Source of the DNA: Mycteria americana
Lineage: Eukaryota > Chordata > Aves > Ciconiiformes > Ciconiidae
Assembly: GCF_035582795.1 (NCBI RefSeq)
Contig: NC_134368.1
Location: 32,362,501-32,426,500 of the forward strand
Direction of reading: 5' to 3'
DNA: 64,000 bases
Shown: positions 50,574 to 63,356 of the stretch, piece by piece
Layout: the number at the start of each line of letters is the position of its first letter
Numbering within the stretch: position 1 is the stretch's first letter
Translations under genes and position numbers: made by a program
The notes under the pieces: generated by a model
The model's input: the letters and a program-made list of their open reading frames with translations, nothing else
What the model was told of the DNA's origin: nothing
The model's database searches: none

Positions 50574-50945
50574 AGCACAAATGCAGGCTTTCTTAAAGAT
50601 GCGGTGTGGTAACGTATGCAGCATCATCATCCACCCTGTATCCTAAAAGTAACATTTAGATTTGAAACTTCTAAGGAAAATCGATTGACCTTCTCAACAT
50701 GCCTATTAAAAACACCCCACTCATGTCTTTCCAAGGACGAAAACTGTATGTGAAGGAACCGTGTACCTCCATTAAACTTTTGATAACAGAAAATGTTTGG
50801 ATACCTCTCTTCTGAGAATGTTCAAAGCTTTTATGTAGAAGGCAAGGCGGGGGGGAAATCTATACAGCAGGGCACCTATGATATGAAGGGTCACTCTCAT
50901 AAATTAATTGCTGTGCTTATTTACTTTTTAACTGTTTTTTCCCAG

Positions 50946-51081
50946 GTCCTCCCATTATTCTATGGGCAGTCGCGCTTTTTCCCATGACAGTATTTTTATA
51001 CCTGATGGGAGAACAGAGAGTGAACAGGCCATCCAAGCAATGTCACAGGAGAACGTTTTAGGAAAAGTCAAAACTCTTCAG
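50946..51081 (+). CDS. CRACD: CRACD coding exon 3 (residues 79-124)
   Basis: The exon is 136 nt, from the acceptor TTTTTTCCCAG to the donor GTAAGA at 51082. The first G completes Arg79, then 45 full codons follow and it ends in phase 0. It encodes SSHYSMGSRAFSHDSIFIPD, then a segment with AMSQENVLGKVKTLQ. This is very close to the N-terminus annotated for human CRACD (MGTRAFSHDSIFIPDG, as recalled), and a shorter relative, ALSHDSIFIPE, occurs in CRACDL. Met85 here equals the human annotated start; its context has T at -3 but G at +4, weaker than the ATG at 8549. The S/H/D-rich SHDSIF core is the most conserved motif of the family. Both splice signals are strong and the assignment is firm. Confidence 0.95.
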
Positions 51082-54000
51082 GTAAGAAATTGTAAGTGGG
51101 AAAAATGTGTAAAATGTGATGGAAAATGGTCTCCAGAATGTGTTAAATGTGGATAAAGGTGAGTTGCAGTTTCTCAGCCATGTAAGTTGTCTGGCCAAAA
51201 GCCATGTAAATAGTTCGGATAATCTGCAGAAGATCTAGGTTTTGGTCTTGAAAGGTACGGCAGTGATGCTGCAAGCAAATCTGCAGAAATGTCTGCATCT
51301 TGTGGAACTCATTGGAATTGAACTAATGGTTTTGGCATATCCTGATCTATATGCCTGACACCTACAGATGTGGTACTGAGTGAAAAAATGAGGATGGTGT
51401 TGGTGGCAGGGAATGGCATGCAGAGTAAGACTTCTTTGCAAAGCTGAGTTAATTATGCTTTTATTCATATTACATTTTTTTTTTCTCCTTTTTCTCCCTG
51501 TCCTTTCAATAGTTCTCATGAAAGGTGCATATGTTTATCTCTCCAAAGCAAACAGCACATAAGTAACAACATAAAAACCACATTCGGGTATTTGCTTCTA
51601 AAGAGCTTTACATGACCTGCTTTCTCTTCTTTTCCAGAACTCTGTCCCATTACTGCTCTAACTAATTTTTTTGCTTTGCTTCTTGCACATCTGTAAAATT
51701 CCCAGCTCCATGCCTATCTAGGCCTTGAAAGAGCTGTCCTTCAGAAGCACGTTTCAGTTTATTGCTCAGGATGCTGACATGTCCTGCCAAAATGTTGATA
51801 AATCTTTAATGCTGTGTAGGTGCTGTTACCCTGTAGCTGACTAGTAAAATACCCTTGATTTCTTTTACCTCCAAAGTCTACCCGCGGTCCGTCTTTTCTG
51901 GTGAGTGAGAGATCACGCAAGTAGACAGACCCGACGTTCAGGATGAAATTGTTCTTTCTTCCTGCACGGTGCTGTCAGCAGACAGAGCACCTGGACGGCA
52001 TTGGCTGTGCTGACTGTGGATGAACTTTGAAGTCAACACCACTCTAGAACAGCTCCAATTTCTCTATGCTGTTTTTTCAGCTTAAATTTCCCTGGGTCAG
52101 GTAGATTCAATGCATGCTACTTTCCAGGCTAGAAACCATTAGTTGGACCTGTCTTGCAGAATGCTTGAGTGTCCTTTGGATACAAAGCTCTCTGACTTCT
52201 GCAGGGAGCGGTGCCCTCCCTGTGTGTTAGATCTCTTGTGTTGGCTTCAGTACATTAGCTTTTCTGTGAATACCTTTTCTCTTTGTAGGAGTGGCTTCTC
52301 CCATTTCCAAACTCACCTTAAAATTTCCAATGAAAATTATTGCCTTCACTAAACTCAGAGACATGATAAAAGTACAGTTACTGCAGTTGTTAACAACCAT
52401 CTTCACTAAGTAAATAGTAACTCAAGAAAATTAAAGCAAAAATAATCACCCTTGAAAGTCACAAAATAAATAGCCAGTGATATGCTCTTGCTTTGTATGA
52501 GCCTTTTTTTGATGTGGTTACTTGCATGTATTTTAAGGGGGAGTGTTGTTTCAGCTGCTTGATGTCAAAAGTATACTTACCTTTTTATTTAAAATTGGAG
52601 GACAGTAGTTGATTTTTATCATTTTAATATAGCTGCAACCCAGCCTGTAACAACACCCCCGATTCAGCTTTTCCCAGTCTACTGATGATGGTGATAGCCG
52701 GAGCAACCCATTCAATCAGAAAGCAAGTGCATAATAGATTGTAAATTACACTTTTAACTATTTACATATTTACACAGAAGTTATATATTCATCTAAATGT
52801 CCATGGATTTTTTTCATATCCCCACGGAAAGGCTCCTTATAACAAGCCCAGGGGCCACCTCTTGTATCTGCAAAACCTGCTGCCCAGCACATAACTGTCC
52901 CCATTTCCCTAGCCATGATTCATGCAACTGTTCCCTGAGTTTTAGGACAAAATCATGCCAAAATCTCATTGCACGTTTTTAGGTTGACCTTAATGTTGAC
53001 TCCCAAGTCTGACCAGTTATTTGGACTATCATTCCTGTCTGACGGTTTTATGCAGTCCATACCCCATCCTATTTTTCTGCTGTAGTATTCTAAAAGGAGA
53101 CTGTGTTTGCTGCGTGATTTTGCAGTCACAGAAAACACTGATACTCGGTCTCCAGTTATCAGAAGCTTGTATCTACTTTGAAGTCCCTTTCTGCAAGCTT
53201 GCTCCCACAGGGAATGTCTGTATTCCTTCAAGTGGTGGAACAAGAGGAGACAGTCATCTCTTCTGAAGAGCACTCCACTCCTTAAAACCAATTCTGACTG
53301 GCCAGCTCCCAGTAAAGTCATTGCTATGCCACCAGCATTACTGTGGTTTTGCCCAGGCTTGTGTGTCACGGTGGAAGCACGGCATTTCCAGTTTCCATTT
53401 GCCCGCCAAGATGCTCCTCAGTAAAGAAGTGTTGCCAGGATTCAGTGCCCTGTGCTGGCTCTGAACGTGCTGTATTCCAGACGGAGATCAAAAGCTCTGC
53501 AGATTTGAACCTGTTTCAGGATTTTTTGGGGAGTGGTACTGTGAACATTCCTGGAAAACTTAAATCTTTTTTGGAAGAGGCACCGTGCTTACAAGCCCAA
53601 CTGATAGCATGGTGAAAAGGGTTTTGAAATCAGAACAGAAATGCAAGCCGTTTAATACTGATGGTGCTGGATCTCATTCTGCTGACGACCAAAGTGTCTC
53701 CCCCTTCTCGCCTTTCATTTCTGCTGACTTTGGAGTGTTGATGAACCCACAAAAAAATGTTGTGTAATGGTGCGAAACTCTGTAGCAGTCTGGGCAGCTG
53801 GCCAGCGTACGCACTGGTTCAGCATCTTATTGTAGGAATTCTCTCTTTCTGATTATGTGTGCAAGGTAAATTAGTTCGTTCTGGAATAGCTCTCATTTCT
53901 TTTTATTGATTTTCAGATTGGTAGCATTCATCTTATCGGGCTTTCTACAAATGGATTTGGTCATGTTCAAAGGTTTAGTGTGTGCTAGAAGTCAGGGTGA

Positions 54001-54136
54001 GAAATGTCTGACTTCTTGTTAACCTCCAATAGCCTTTGTGTACCCTGAAGTTATTTTGTATTGGCTCAAGCCATCTGCTGTTGTAAAAGCAGTCTTTTCC
54101 TTGTCCTTTGGATCTGCTGAGATTTATCTTTACCTA

Positions 54137-54181
54137 GTTTTTAAGACCCAGTGAGACCCAGAAAGGGTTTTTAAGACCCAG
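54137..54181. repeat. 30-bp spaced direct duplication
   Basis: The 15-mer GTTTTTAAGACCCAG occurs at 54137-54151 and 54167-54181, with an intervening partial copy (GAGACCCAGAAAGG). It looks like a local slippage duplication within intron 3. Confidence 0.85.
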
Positions 54182-55674
54182 AAAGCCAGCCTGAACCTGC
54201 TCCCACAAAGAGATGGTACCCAGGCACTGGTACTCTTAATGCTGAACTCATTTAGTTTCTTGGGACTGGGTGCTTTACTTCTCATACAGGACCGTGGATG
54301 AGACACAAGGAATGTTTAGAATCTAAATCTAGCAGTGTGTCAGAACAAACCTAAAAGAAACTCTGGGAGCTTGTTTTTACATCCTTCCCTTTCATAAGTT
54401 AGTGGGGTTTTTTCTTGCAGCAAAGCGTGTTAGATCCACTTCCTCACATTTTGCAGCTATGACTCTTCTTCCTACTGCTGATATTTGCCAGAAATGGCCA
54501 GCAAAGGAACAGAAGAGGGTTTTTGTTTCAGACCCACAAAAACTGTAGCAAGTAAAATGGAAACTTGTTTTGAGCGTTAGCGCCTTGATGTGTCTAAGTC
54601 ATGATCTCCCTTTTGCTGTGACAATCCCGTGGTGTGGCACTGCTGCTGCTGCTGGAGGCAGGAGGACAGCTTGTTCTCCACCTCTTGCCTTCACTGAAAG
54701 TATCTCGGGTCATCTGGCATGCATGAGGCTGTGGCAGTCAGCTACAAGAAATATTAAAGGTAGGCCATGGTATATGGCTTATTGCATTTAGGAACTACTG
54801 GGCTACATCTTTTTTGTTTCATGCGGCCACCTGGTTTAAAACAAACAAACCCTCTGCTCTGTAAATTTGTAAAACACCCATTTATTACACAGGTATTAAT
54901 TATGATAAAACATGTCTTGGGAATCCAGACTTCTTGGTCAAATTCTGAAGGACCACTTTTTAAATTCACATTTCCCTGGCTTTGTAACCATGAATGTCCC
55001 CAGTCATTTTCTTCCTGTCAGACCTAATGGCTGTTCAGTTTTGGATCCCATTTCTTTTAGTCATTAACGTATCTTAGCTAATGCTCAAGCCAGTCCTTCC
55101 CCTACTGTGCGTTGCACATCTGTATTCTACCCGCCATCCCCATTGTCGTTTCTGTTTGATATTGCCCAGATCTCAACAAGGCTACAAAGTCATTTGCTAA
55201 ACCTCAAAGCTATTCTCTTTTAACTTGATGCTCTGCATTTTATTGAATTGGGAGTGAATTTTCACTGCATGATTGCCCAGCTTTGTATTTCTTACAATTC
55301 ATTTCTTTGTTGCCAATATTTTCTAGTGCCACTGCAGCCTAATTGTTTTCTTCACATTTGACAATTGTTTTCACTTTATAAACTGAATTTATCATTTTTT
55401 CTTAATCATTCTAGCATTTCTGGGGCAGACCCCCTTTTTCCTATGATCATATTAAGTCCTGGAAATGAGCTTCCATTTTCCTTACTCACATTTGCTTTGC
55501 TTTTGGTACTCTGCAAGGAGAGACTCAGGTGACCAATGCCACAGATCCTGTAACTATCTTCAGGCTTCTCCAGAAAGTCTTGCTCTTAACACGTGAGCAT
55601 CTGTAAGTGGTCCATTGCCACTGTATACCGAAATCTTCATTTGCATCTGGATTTGCTGCAAATACGTTATCTCT

Positions 55675-55716
55675 AGAGATCCATATAGAGATCCATATAG
55701 AGATCCATATAGAGAT
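55675..55716. repeat. 12-bp tandem repeat, 3.5 copies
   Basis: The unit AGAGATCCATAT is repeated three times without change (55675-55710) and then partially (AGAGAT). Because 12 is divisible by three it creates repetitive peptides in both strand translations, such as YRDPYRDPYRD, which are an artefact and not a protein. Confidence 0.95.
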
Positions 55717-58700
55717 TCAGTTTGCTTCTTCACCATTCTTCTATTTTGGACTCTCCCAAAATCTTTCTTGAAGTGTAATGCCCCAACCACATGCTGCTCC
55801 AGCAATGGAGAGTGGACTACTTCCCTCCCTGCATCTTATATCCGAAACACCTGTGGTAATACTTCTTACTTTCCTCCTTTTCAGTAGGTTTACATGTTAA
55901 TTTTACATCTAGTTTACTTTGTAAAGCCTCCAGCTATACCAATATAACTTCATACATGATGATTTCCAGTTTATTCTCTCTCTTTGATTAAAAAAACCCA
56001 CAATTGCTTATGTGGGGTGTCTTGCTTGTTTAGATATGCTGCAGATTTTCCTGTTTGGATAAAGAAGTGGACTCACTTCCATAGAAAGAACAATTAGGTA
56101 AACTGTCATTTCAGCCTAGAAAATAAATGATAAGAGAGAGATTATGATAGAGATGCATGAAATCATGAGTGGAATTGAGAAAATGAATAGAGAACAATTA
56201 TTCAGTCTTTCACAGCATGAGAACACATGAGCATCAGTTGAGATTAGTAACACTTTCAAACCAAAACAAATATTTCATTTTGCATAGTTGGACTGTAGAA
56301 TTCATTGTCATACAGCACTGTTATTCGTGAAATATTCATAAAAGTTCAAAGAGCAATAAAACAAATTCATAAAAGAAAAGTTCCCAACTGGCTATTGACT
56401 CCAAAAGTCCTCAGATGCCACAAATCATTGGAATGTTTACAAGGAAAATCTCAGTACGGGCTCACCCTGTTCTTACATATTCCCAAGGCATTTGATTTTT
56501 GGGTCACTGTGAGAGCCTGTATAGGACCAAGTGGAATTTCAACAGTATGGCTCTTCTTAGGACAAGTATTATTGATTAAGCCATTATTTCACTATTATAT
56601 ATAACTAGAAAACATAATTTAATTTATTTATACATCTGGACATTGCAAACAGGCATGAAAAATAGGTATTTGAGTTGAAGGCAAAATATGACCAGCATTT
56701 CTTGTAAGACTTGTTTGAATGGAATCAGCTGAAATAGTACACTCTGTTTTAACGATTTTTAACTGAACAGAGTAAGCAGCTCAGCGGATCCGGTTTTGGA
56801 TTCACTCCAGGCACAGAGCCATAAGAATGATGTGGTTTCAGGGGGCTGAATCCAACATGCAGGCAAGCAGGCATGTACACAGAAGAGGAGCCAAACTGGA
56901 GTGAAAGAGGAGATGTACAGCCCGATCTGGGCTCTCTGCCGGTTAATATGGAAAGTTTGTTCTGTGGCATTTCCTATGCAAACACAAAGAGTGCTTTGAA
57001 AGTCTAAGCTTTTTAATTTGCTGTAGGTGCCAACCAATGCAGAGCAATTTAACTTGGGAGTTTTATTTCTGAAGTTATTAACGGTAAGTTAGTGTAAAGA
57101 TGTTAGTTAAATAGTATCACATTTTAGCAAATTATTTTGCATTAAATAAAAGTGAGCCTGTGTCATGGTCCAGTTACTGAGGAAGATTTTAAAAACTGGA
57201 TGAGTGCAAACTTTTTTTTTTTTTCTGAATTCCCAGTATTTCTTTGCCTTTCTTAGATGTGCAGCCCTGCCCCTCACCTCACGCTGAATGGCACCGCACC
57301 AGTAGCCACCCGGGTTGGGTGTGAATAGGCAAACTCTCATGCACCTCTTGAATCTCATAGAAAAAAAACTGGGGATGAGGTAAACCTAGTGTGGAGCACA
57401 GCCTGATGATCCCATCCTGAAGTTCCCCTGTGTGTGTGGTCCCTCTAGCCGCTGTTTCATGGTATAACTGTCGTATGTGGTAGCCACGCTGTTTTGGTGC
57501 TGAGAATGGTTTGCAAGTCCTGTGGAAATACCTGTCCACTGCTGCAAACTGAGGCACTGGGAAATCCCATTGGAGTTGATAAAGCTGGAAGTGGAAGGTG
57601 CAGGCAGGAAACCTTCATCTCTTTCCTTCTGCTTCTAGCTGACAGCTGGATTTTGGAGCAGGACAGTGATTTCTGGCTGCTAAATTACAAGCCTTCTTGC
57701 ACAAACCAAAAGAGAACAGGTTTATTTAACTGAGACCAATAAGCGTCTATGGAGAATTCCAAATGGGTATTTAAACACCCTGTGCATGACTGTGCAATGG
57801 TAGAAGAACAAAATGTCATGCCTGCAACTTCTAATGACCGGAGTTGCAAATAATCCTCCTTAGGCAACCGTCATCCACATGCTGCCAGCACAGGGAATTC
57901 TCAAGTACAGAGGATTTAAAGGTTTGTGTTCAGAAATGTATGTCTAACTGAAACTTTTGAGAAATTTAAAGTGGATGCTCCTTTTCAGGGAATATGGCCT
58001 CTTCTCAATGGCCTTGCAGCTTAAATTGATGTATCTCTCCATCTCTGGGTTGGACTGTGTGTGTTCTTCCAAGTAAAAGTTGTAGGTTTTTTCTTTTTTT
58101 CAGGCATGATGCATTTTTAGGGTTTTATGATTGACCAGGTAGAGAATGTATCTGTATGAATTTTTTTGAGAGAGGATAATTGCATTGTAGCTACAGTATA
58201 AGCACACCTTAAAAAAGAACAAGCAGCAGGTTTTACATTGCTCTTTGAAAGCAATAAGAATAAATTTGCTCAGTGGTAACAATAAGCTACTTGAGATTTT
58301 GACATTTGGTATTCAGCATCAGCTTTGGAGATTAGAATGCACCGAAAGAAATTGGCCAATGGAAAATTATAAGTGCCGTTCCTTTAAGCTAAATTTGTTC
58401 AAAAAATTTCAGTAAATAAATAATACCGAAAAAGAGCCTTCTGACCTGGAAGGAATGTGAGGGCTACTAGAGTTTCTTTTTCAATATTCAAACTAATTTA
58501 TGCAAGTCTGAGTAAATAAACTTTTAAAACTTTGAAGTCATTTTAAAAAACCCTGTGTACAGTCCATAAATATTGAGGATACTCTATTTCCTGGAAATAT
58601 CAGGAAAATAACATTTTAAACTTTTATATACACAAATACACATTTTTCCAGCAGAGCCCTCAGCATCCTTGATGACAATGAGAAAGGCCATAGTTCTGCC

Positions 58701-60587
58701 TGGGAGAACTATTTGTCTAGGAATATGGCTTTTGTAAGAAGAAGGGAGCAGCCTCAACTTAGAAAACACGTTATCAAATTAAGAAGCTGTTCTGAAGTAA
58801 TTTTCCACTAGCATCAGAGTACCTGCAGGAACAGAGCAGAATTACAGCCTTCACACTGTCTAATACAGACCTGTTTGCTCTCTCCAGCTCCCATTTACGC
58901 AGTGGAAGGATATAAAATTTCAAGTCAGAGAATTGCACTGCTAACACAAAAGCCTGGGAGGACTTGGTGAAACCCTTAGCTTTAGACTATGGGTGCACTG
59001 CCAGTAATCTAGGCGGGAATGAAACTCTGCCATTCAAAACTGCCCACTATGACAAAATGATGTACTAGCTGAATTTCATTACTTTCTGCCAAAATCCACA
59101 TGGGCATAAATGATGTGTAACTCAATGAGGAGACTGAGAAAAACTATTCTAATTTAATAACCTGATTACGAGGAGTCTCTGCATGTACTTTTTGTCTTAA
59201 TAGTTCAATACAGAAATCTGGTAATGTTTTGGGGTAATATGAATAAAATGTATACAAGTCTAGTCCACTGGGTAGCGATGGCAAGCAAGATTGATCTGAC
59301 CTGAATCCTTTTAGAGGTCCATCCGCTGCTACTAAAGCATATCTTCCCTTGCCAACTGCTCACCTAAGCTATGCTACTGATTCTGTACTATAGGAAAAAA
59401 ACCCCATCTTTGTTTTACATGCTATCTACTCTAATCTTCTGCAGTTCTCAGCGGCAAACTCATGTCAGGGGTACACCTGACATTCCCACTGAATAGAAGC
59501 TGCACAGCTGAATTGAGTATTGCTGAGCTGTAGATGATCATAGTAACACAAGACAGAAATGGGAGTTCTCCTTTGGAGAATTTTCTGTGCTTGAAAGAGA
59601 GTAAAGCAGGAAAATTAGTCCATGGTTCCTTCCTTCCTAACTGAGAATGATTCCCTGAAATATCTCAGGAAGAAAATAAATGTTCCTTACTCCATTTGCT
59701 TCTTCTAGAGAATTTCTTCTAATTCTTTTGCAAAAAGTTCTCTTTCAAAGACTGTATGGTATGTGTCTCTGCAGTAGTCAGGGCTGTAATTTCTCTAATT
59801 CACCCTACCAGAGGACCTTTGAGAGAAGATTACTTCAACAAGGAAAATAAACGGTGGGAAAGCCCTTTAATCCATTCATCTACCGCATGTCCCCTGCATA
59901 AACTTCTTTGTGCAAAAGCGGTGATGTGGCAGTGCCTGTGAGCGTGAGCAGACATGAGTCTGTGCGCTGTTCCTATGAGAGCAAGCATCTAAAAGAAGCT
60001 GGGTTTCCCTTGCTTTGAGAATTTGCCTCCTCTAAGGCAGGGTTATGCCAAGCCCTTGACATTTGAAACTTATGACTAAACCTTACAATAAGGATATCTT
60101 TAAGAACTACAGATGCATGAGATGCAGGGTTTGGGGGCTGGAGAAGAAAAAGGTTGCCTTTTGGGGCTGTTTTAGCTTCTCAGTGTATACTTGGCTCATG
60201 ATCTTATTTCTTTGCAACAGTAAGGCTTCATAATTAGCTTGTATGAACAAAGTCTTTATCTAGGACATAGATTAAAAAAAGAGAAGGAATGTTTCAAAAT
60301 TCACAGTAAGGTTTGAAAAGTTGGCAACGCTGACGAGAACTCGCGTTGATCATCCAAAATCAGAAGTCATGCAGTAAATTCCTGATCTTGGTCACTTTGC
60401 AGGGAGAAAGAAGAGGGGGTGGCCACTGTGTTGCAGCAATGTGAGCCTCAAGTTGATCTTTTTGTCCAGAGTCAGAAGTTGCCCTGAGTGTTTCTGTGCA
60501 GCTTTCACGTGGAGAAGGGGTGCGTGCTAGCCTTGGCTTGTTTTGCTCATAATATAAATACCTTTTTCTTCTTTTCTTGTTTTTCAG

Positions 60588-60752
60588 CAACAGTTGGCCA
60601 AGAATATAAAATTTGGGCAGCCTCCACAAATGACAGTTTCTGTGAGGACAATGGGGGAGACAAACGCTAGCATGGAAGAGGATGTGTTGCTCAGTAGCCC
60701 CATGGAGATTGAGACTCAGCAGGACACAGCGATCTCAGACAGTGGTAATAAA
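60588..60752 (+). CDS. CRACD: CRACD coding exon 4 (residues 125-179)
   Basis: The exon is 165 nt, exactly 55 codons, phase 0 at both ends. It is preceded by a strong polypyrimidine tract and AG at 60586-60587 and followed by GTAAGC at 60753. It opens QQLAKNIKFGQPP, matching human CRACD QQLGKNIKFGQ as recalled, and ends in the acidic segment MEEDVLLSSPMEIETQQD with SDSGNK, matching the human SPMEIVTQQD block. It is likely disordered and acidic; no catalytic motif is expected in this scaffold-type regulator. Since the exon is a multiple of three in length, skipping it would keep the frame, so an alternatively spliced form is possible. Assignment is firm. Confidence 0.95.
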
Positions 60753-63287
60753 GTAAGCACTTTAAATCGACGTATTCATGGCATTATAGCGGTATTAAAA
60801 CAGTAAAGTTCACTGGGGTGTAGCAGATGTCTCCAGGGAGGCGTAGCTCAGCTCAGCGGGCTGTTCTGTGTGGGTGGGATCTCTCAGCTCGTGCTTCTTG
60901 GACTGGTGAGAAGCGTGTGCTTTTGGCATCCTGAGCCGGGTCCCACAGAATTACCGGTTTGAACGTCTGCTCTGAACTTCCAGCAATGCAGACATCACTC
61001 GCAGTGTAGCTAGAAGACAGGAAATTTTTCCGAGACAGAAAACATCTTGATATATGGACTTCCCAGCATGGAAAGTTGTGCACAGCATCAAATGGCAAAA
61101 GGAAAATCATTCCAAAATGAGAGAGGTCTGAGCTTAAACCTGTAAAATCCTGGGTCTTGGGGCAAATATCCATATTTCTTGTGGACAGGAACTGAAGGCA
61201 AAGAAAAGGGAGAAACATTTTGAGAATGCTCCCTAAATCCAAACGTCCAGTATAATTAAAATAATTATTCAAATTATCCATGAAGATTTTGATGCCGGGA
61301 ACTGTAGGCATTCAGGTGTCCAGAACGGGCTTGTTCAGGCAGTGAAGAAACAGGACGAGTGATGGAAGATCTCTGGAAATCCTCTAAGGCGAGACTGGTT
61401 CTGTGCGTTGCTGTAATGGCTGAAGGGAGCGCGGGGATAGAGGGACATCCTTCCCTGCCCGGAGGAGGCTGACTTTGTGCCTGGGAACTCTTGGGGAAGG
61501 CACACAGCAACCAACCCACCATGTGCATGCAGCCTGTAAGATCCTGGAGGGACACCGGGGCATGGGCCTCAGCTCGTGTTCACTAGCCCTGGTGCTAGCT
61601 GTGCGAAAGGCAAAGGCAGGAAGCGTCCTCTGCAGCTCATGCATGTATTCAGCCAAACACACAGAACGGAGATTTATGGCTGAGGTGGCCCAAATTCTTC
61701 ATCAGTCTCAAGGGGCAACATAGCTCCTCTGTGACCACTTCCTTCGTGGCTGTGGTCGGATCTGTCAGGGAGCCAGGCATTTGGGTAGGACCTGCACACT
61801 CACGCCTCTCCCTCTGCAGTCTGCAAGGATAAAAATGCAGTCGAAGTAAGGTGTATTTCTTGTGCTTCACAAATACTCCCTTTTGAAGCCATCAGTTAAG
61901 GTGAATTGAGAGCATCCTGCGCACTCAAAAAGTGCAGCGGGATTGTGGACACGTTTTGGCTGTGTGTCCTGGTACTAGGCGAGACTCTGATACCAACACA
62001 GAGCTCTCTGCAGATAGCCTTCTTGCTGGGTCCTGCAGGAGACCTGAATGTCACCTAGTGACCTCCAGCTCGAAGGAGAAAATAATTCCAGCACTAAAAA
62101 ACTACTAGAGTATCTTCGTGTAATAAGGAGGGAGAGATCAAATCCTCACAACCTATTCTTTTAAATATTATGTTTTGAGAACAAAATTAATGCCCCTTTG
62201 CATAGTTCTTTTCCCAAGTACTGAAGGAGCAAACACCCCTACTCAGAGGAGATTGCAGACACCATCAGACCAATGCTACATACGTAGGGTCAGCCAGAGC
62301 ACTCGGTACTTTCCTTTTCTTACTGTGCCCTCCTCATTACTTGCTTTATCAGAGATTTCTGGTGCACGGCAGTTTGCCTGGTTTCTGCTCCTGTCTCTGC
62401 TGTTGGCCTTGTAACTCCTCTGGATGTTTATCTGCATAGGTCCTGGGGGGACGGGATAGCTTCTGTCAGGAGCTGGTGGCCAGGACCACATAGCACTGCT
62501 CCACTTCAAACAGGTTTCCTGTGCTGCTTTGTGACTTTTGATTTTCCCAACTGAGTAACTTGGATCGATGGCAAGAGTTCTGCGTTTCATTTAACTTCTA
62601 TTTGTAAAGCTGGTATTTTAGTCTTTATACTAACAATCATGTGCCCCTGGTGTAAGGGGATCCCAGCATTCATTAGGTTATGAAGTAATACTGTGATATA
62701 ATGATTAAAAACAATGTTTCTGGGTGTGATGAATGCTGCTTCAACCCCTGTGCCTTAAAAATCCCCTCCTGTGAGATGGCTAGGAGAGGGATGGTAGCTA
62801 AGGAGTCCTGGTGACTGATAGGCTCCGGTTCCTCTGGGGCAGCCGGTTGGCTTTGTAAGAAGAGGGGTCGTCAAGAATCTGGAGTTGAAACTCTTTGCAG
62901 CAGAGGTAGTGCCTGATCAGGCTCCTATTTTTGTTCCTTAGGTGTAGGCCAGGAGAAAATGAAGTTATTAAGAGCTGATTGAAATCCTACAAAGCTGTGC
63001 TCTTTCTTTTGATTTGGAACCTGGTTATCTTGCTAAGGAAGCGTGAGTGTTTTGCCTTTTGTAGTGTCTGGTAGCAGCAACTGTTTCTGTATAGACAGCA
63101 GTGATTCAAGGAGCAGCAAAGAAACTCATAGCATTTAGGAACAAGAATTGTTTATTCATGAGTCCTGCAGTGACAGGGAACAGGGTAAAAATCCCACTCT
63201 AACATGCATGATTTCACTAGTCCTTTGAACCATATTTATTAGATGCTTTGCATTTTAATATCTAGCTGTGGTAATCTTGTTTTCTAG
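60753..63287 (+). other. CRACD: CRACD intron 4 (2,535 bp)
   Basis: The intron runs from GTAAGC to TTGTTTTCTAG. It is GC-richer between about 60850 and 61820, where overlapping ORFs on both strands appear (up to 152 codons on the minus strand). None has splice support, codon bias or a recognisable domain. No repeat family was identified. Confidence 0.85.
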
Positions 63288-63356
63288 TCCACTGACACCC
63301 CAGATTTGTTGAGAACAATGAATTTGCCTGGAACAGGACATGAAGTGGAAGAAAAG
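63288..63356 (+). CDS. CRACD: CRACD coding exon 5 (residues 180-202)
   Basis: A short 69-nt exon (23 codons, phase 0 at both ends) lies between TTTTCTAG (AG at 63286-63287) and a GTAACA donor at 63357. It encodes STDTPDLLRTMNLPGTGHEVEEK, aligning with human SSDTPSSLSPLNLPGAGSEMEEK in length and conserved positions (SDTP / NLPG / EEK). Being 3n in length it could also be skipped without frameshift. In the human protein the next residues, as recalled, contain a KPSRPKRH segment; that exon is not found in the last 644 bases, so the protein continues outside the window. Confidence 0.92.

Larger units (their letters stand above)
34351..50945 (+). other. CRACD: CRACD intron 2 (16,595 bp)
   Basis: The intron runs from GTAAGC to TTTTTTCCCAG. 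It contains an A/C-rich low-complexity stretch near 35040-35100, two LTR-type insertions (42832-43350 and 45047-45651), an 11-bp tandem repeat at 49745-49777, and a strong hairpin at 50503-50573. A perfect 9-bp inverted repeat with a 3-base loop lies at 38043-38063. T runs at about 41930-41940 and 42140-42153 are simple sequence. I found no convincing exon between 34351 and 50945. Confidence 0.75.
51082..60587 (+). other. CRACD: CRACD intron 3 (9,506 bp)
   Basis: The intron runs from GTAAGA to CTTTTCTTGTTTTTCAG. It carries a nested short duplication at about 54137-54181, the 12-bp tandem repeat at 55675-55716, and a small inverted repeat at 59462-59482. No other gene-like sequence was recognised; open frames here have no domain or splice support. 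Confidence 0.8.

Noticed and set aside
50962..51156. Continuous ORF starting at the CRACD Met85 and running past the exon end
   Set aside because: The GTAAGA donor at 51082 and conservation of the spliced product show that the last 25 codons are intron read-through. The same applies to 60594-60806, which overruns the donor at 60753.
60853..61311. Longest open frame in the window, 152 codons on the minus strand
   Set aside because: It lies inside CRACD intron 4 with no domain, codon bias or splice support, and overlaps other unrelated ORFs, as expected by chance in GC-richer intron DNA.
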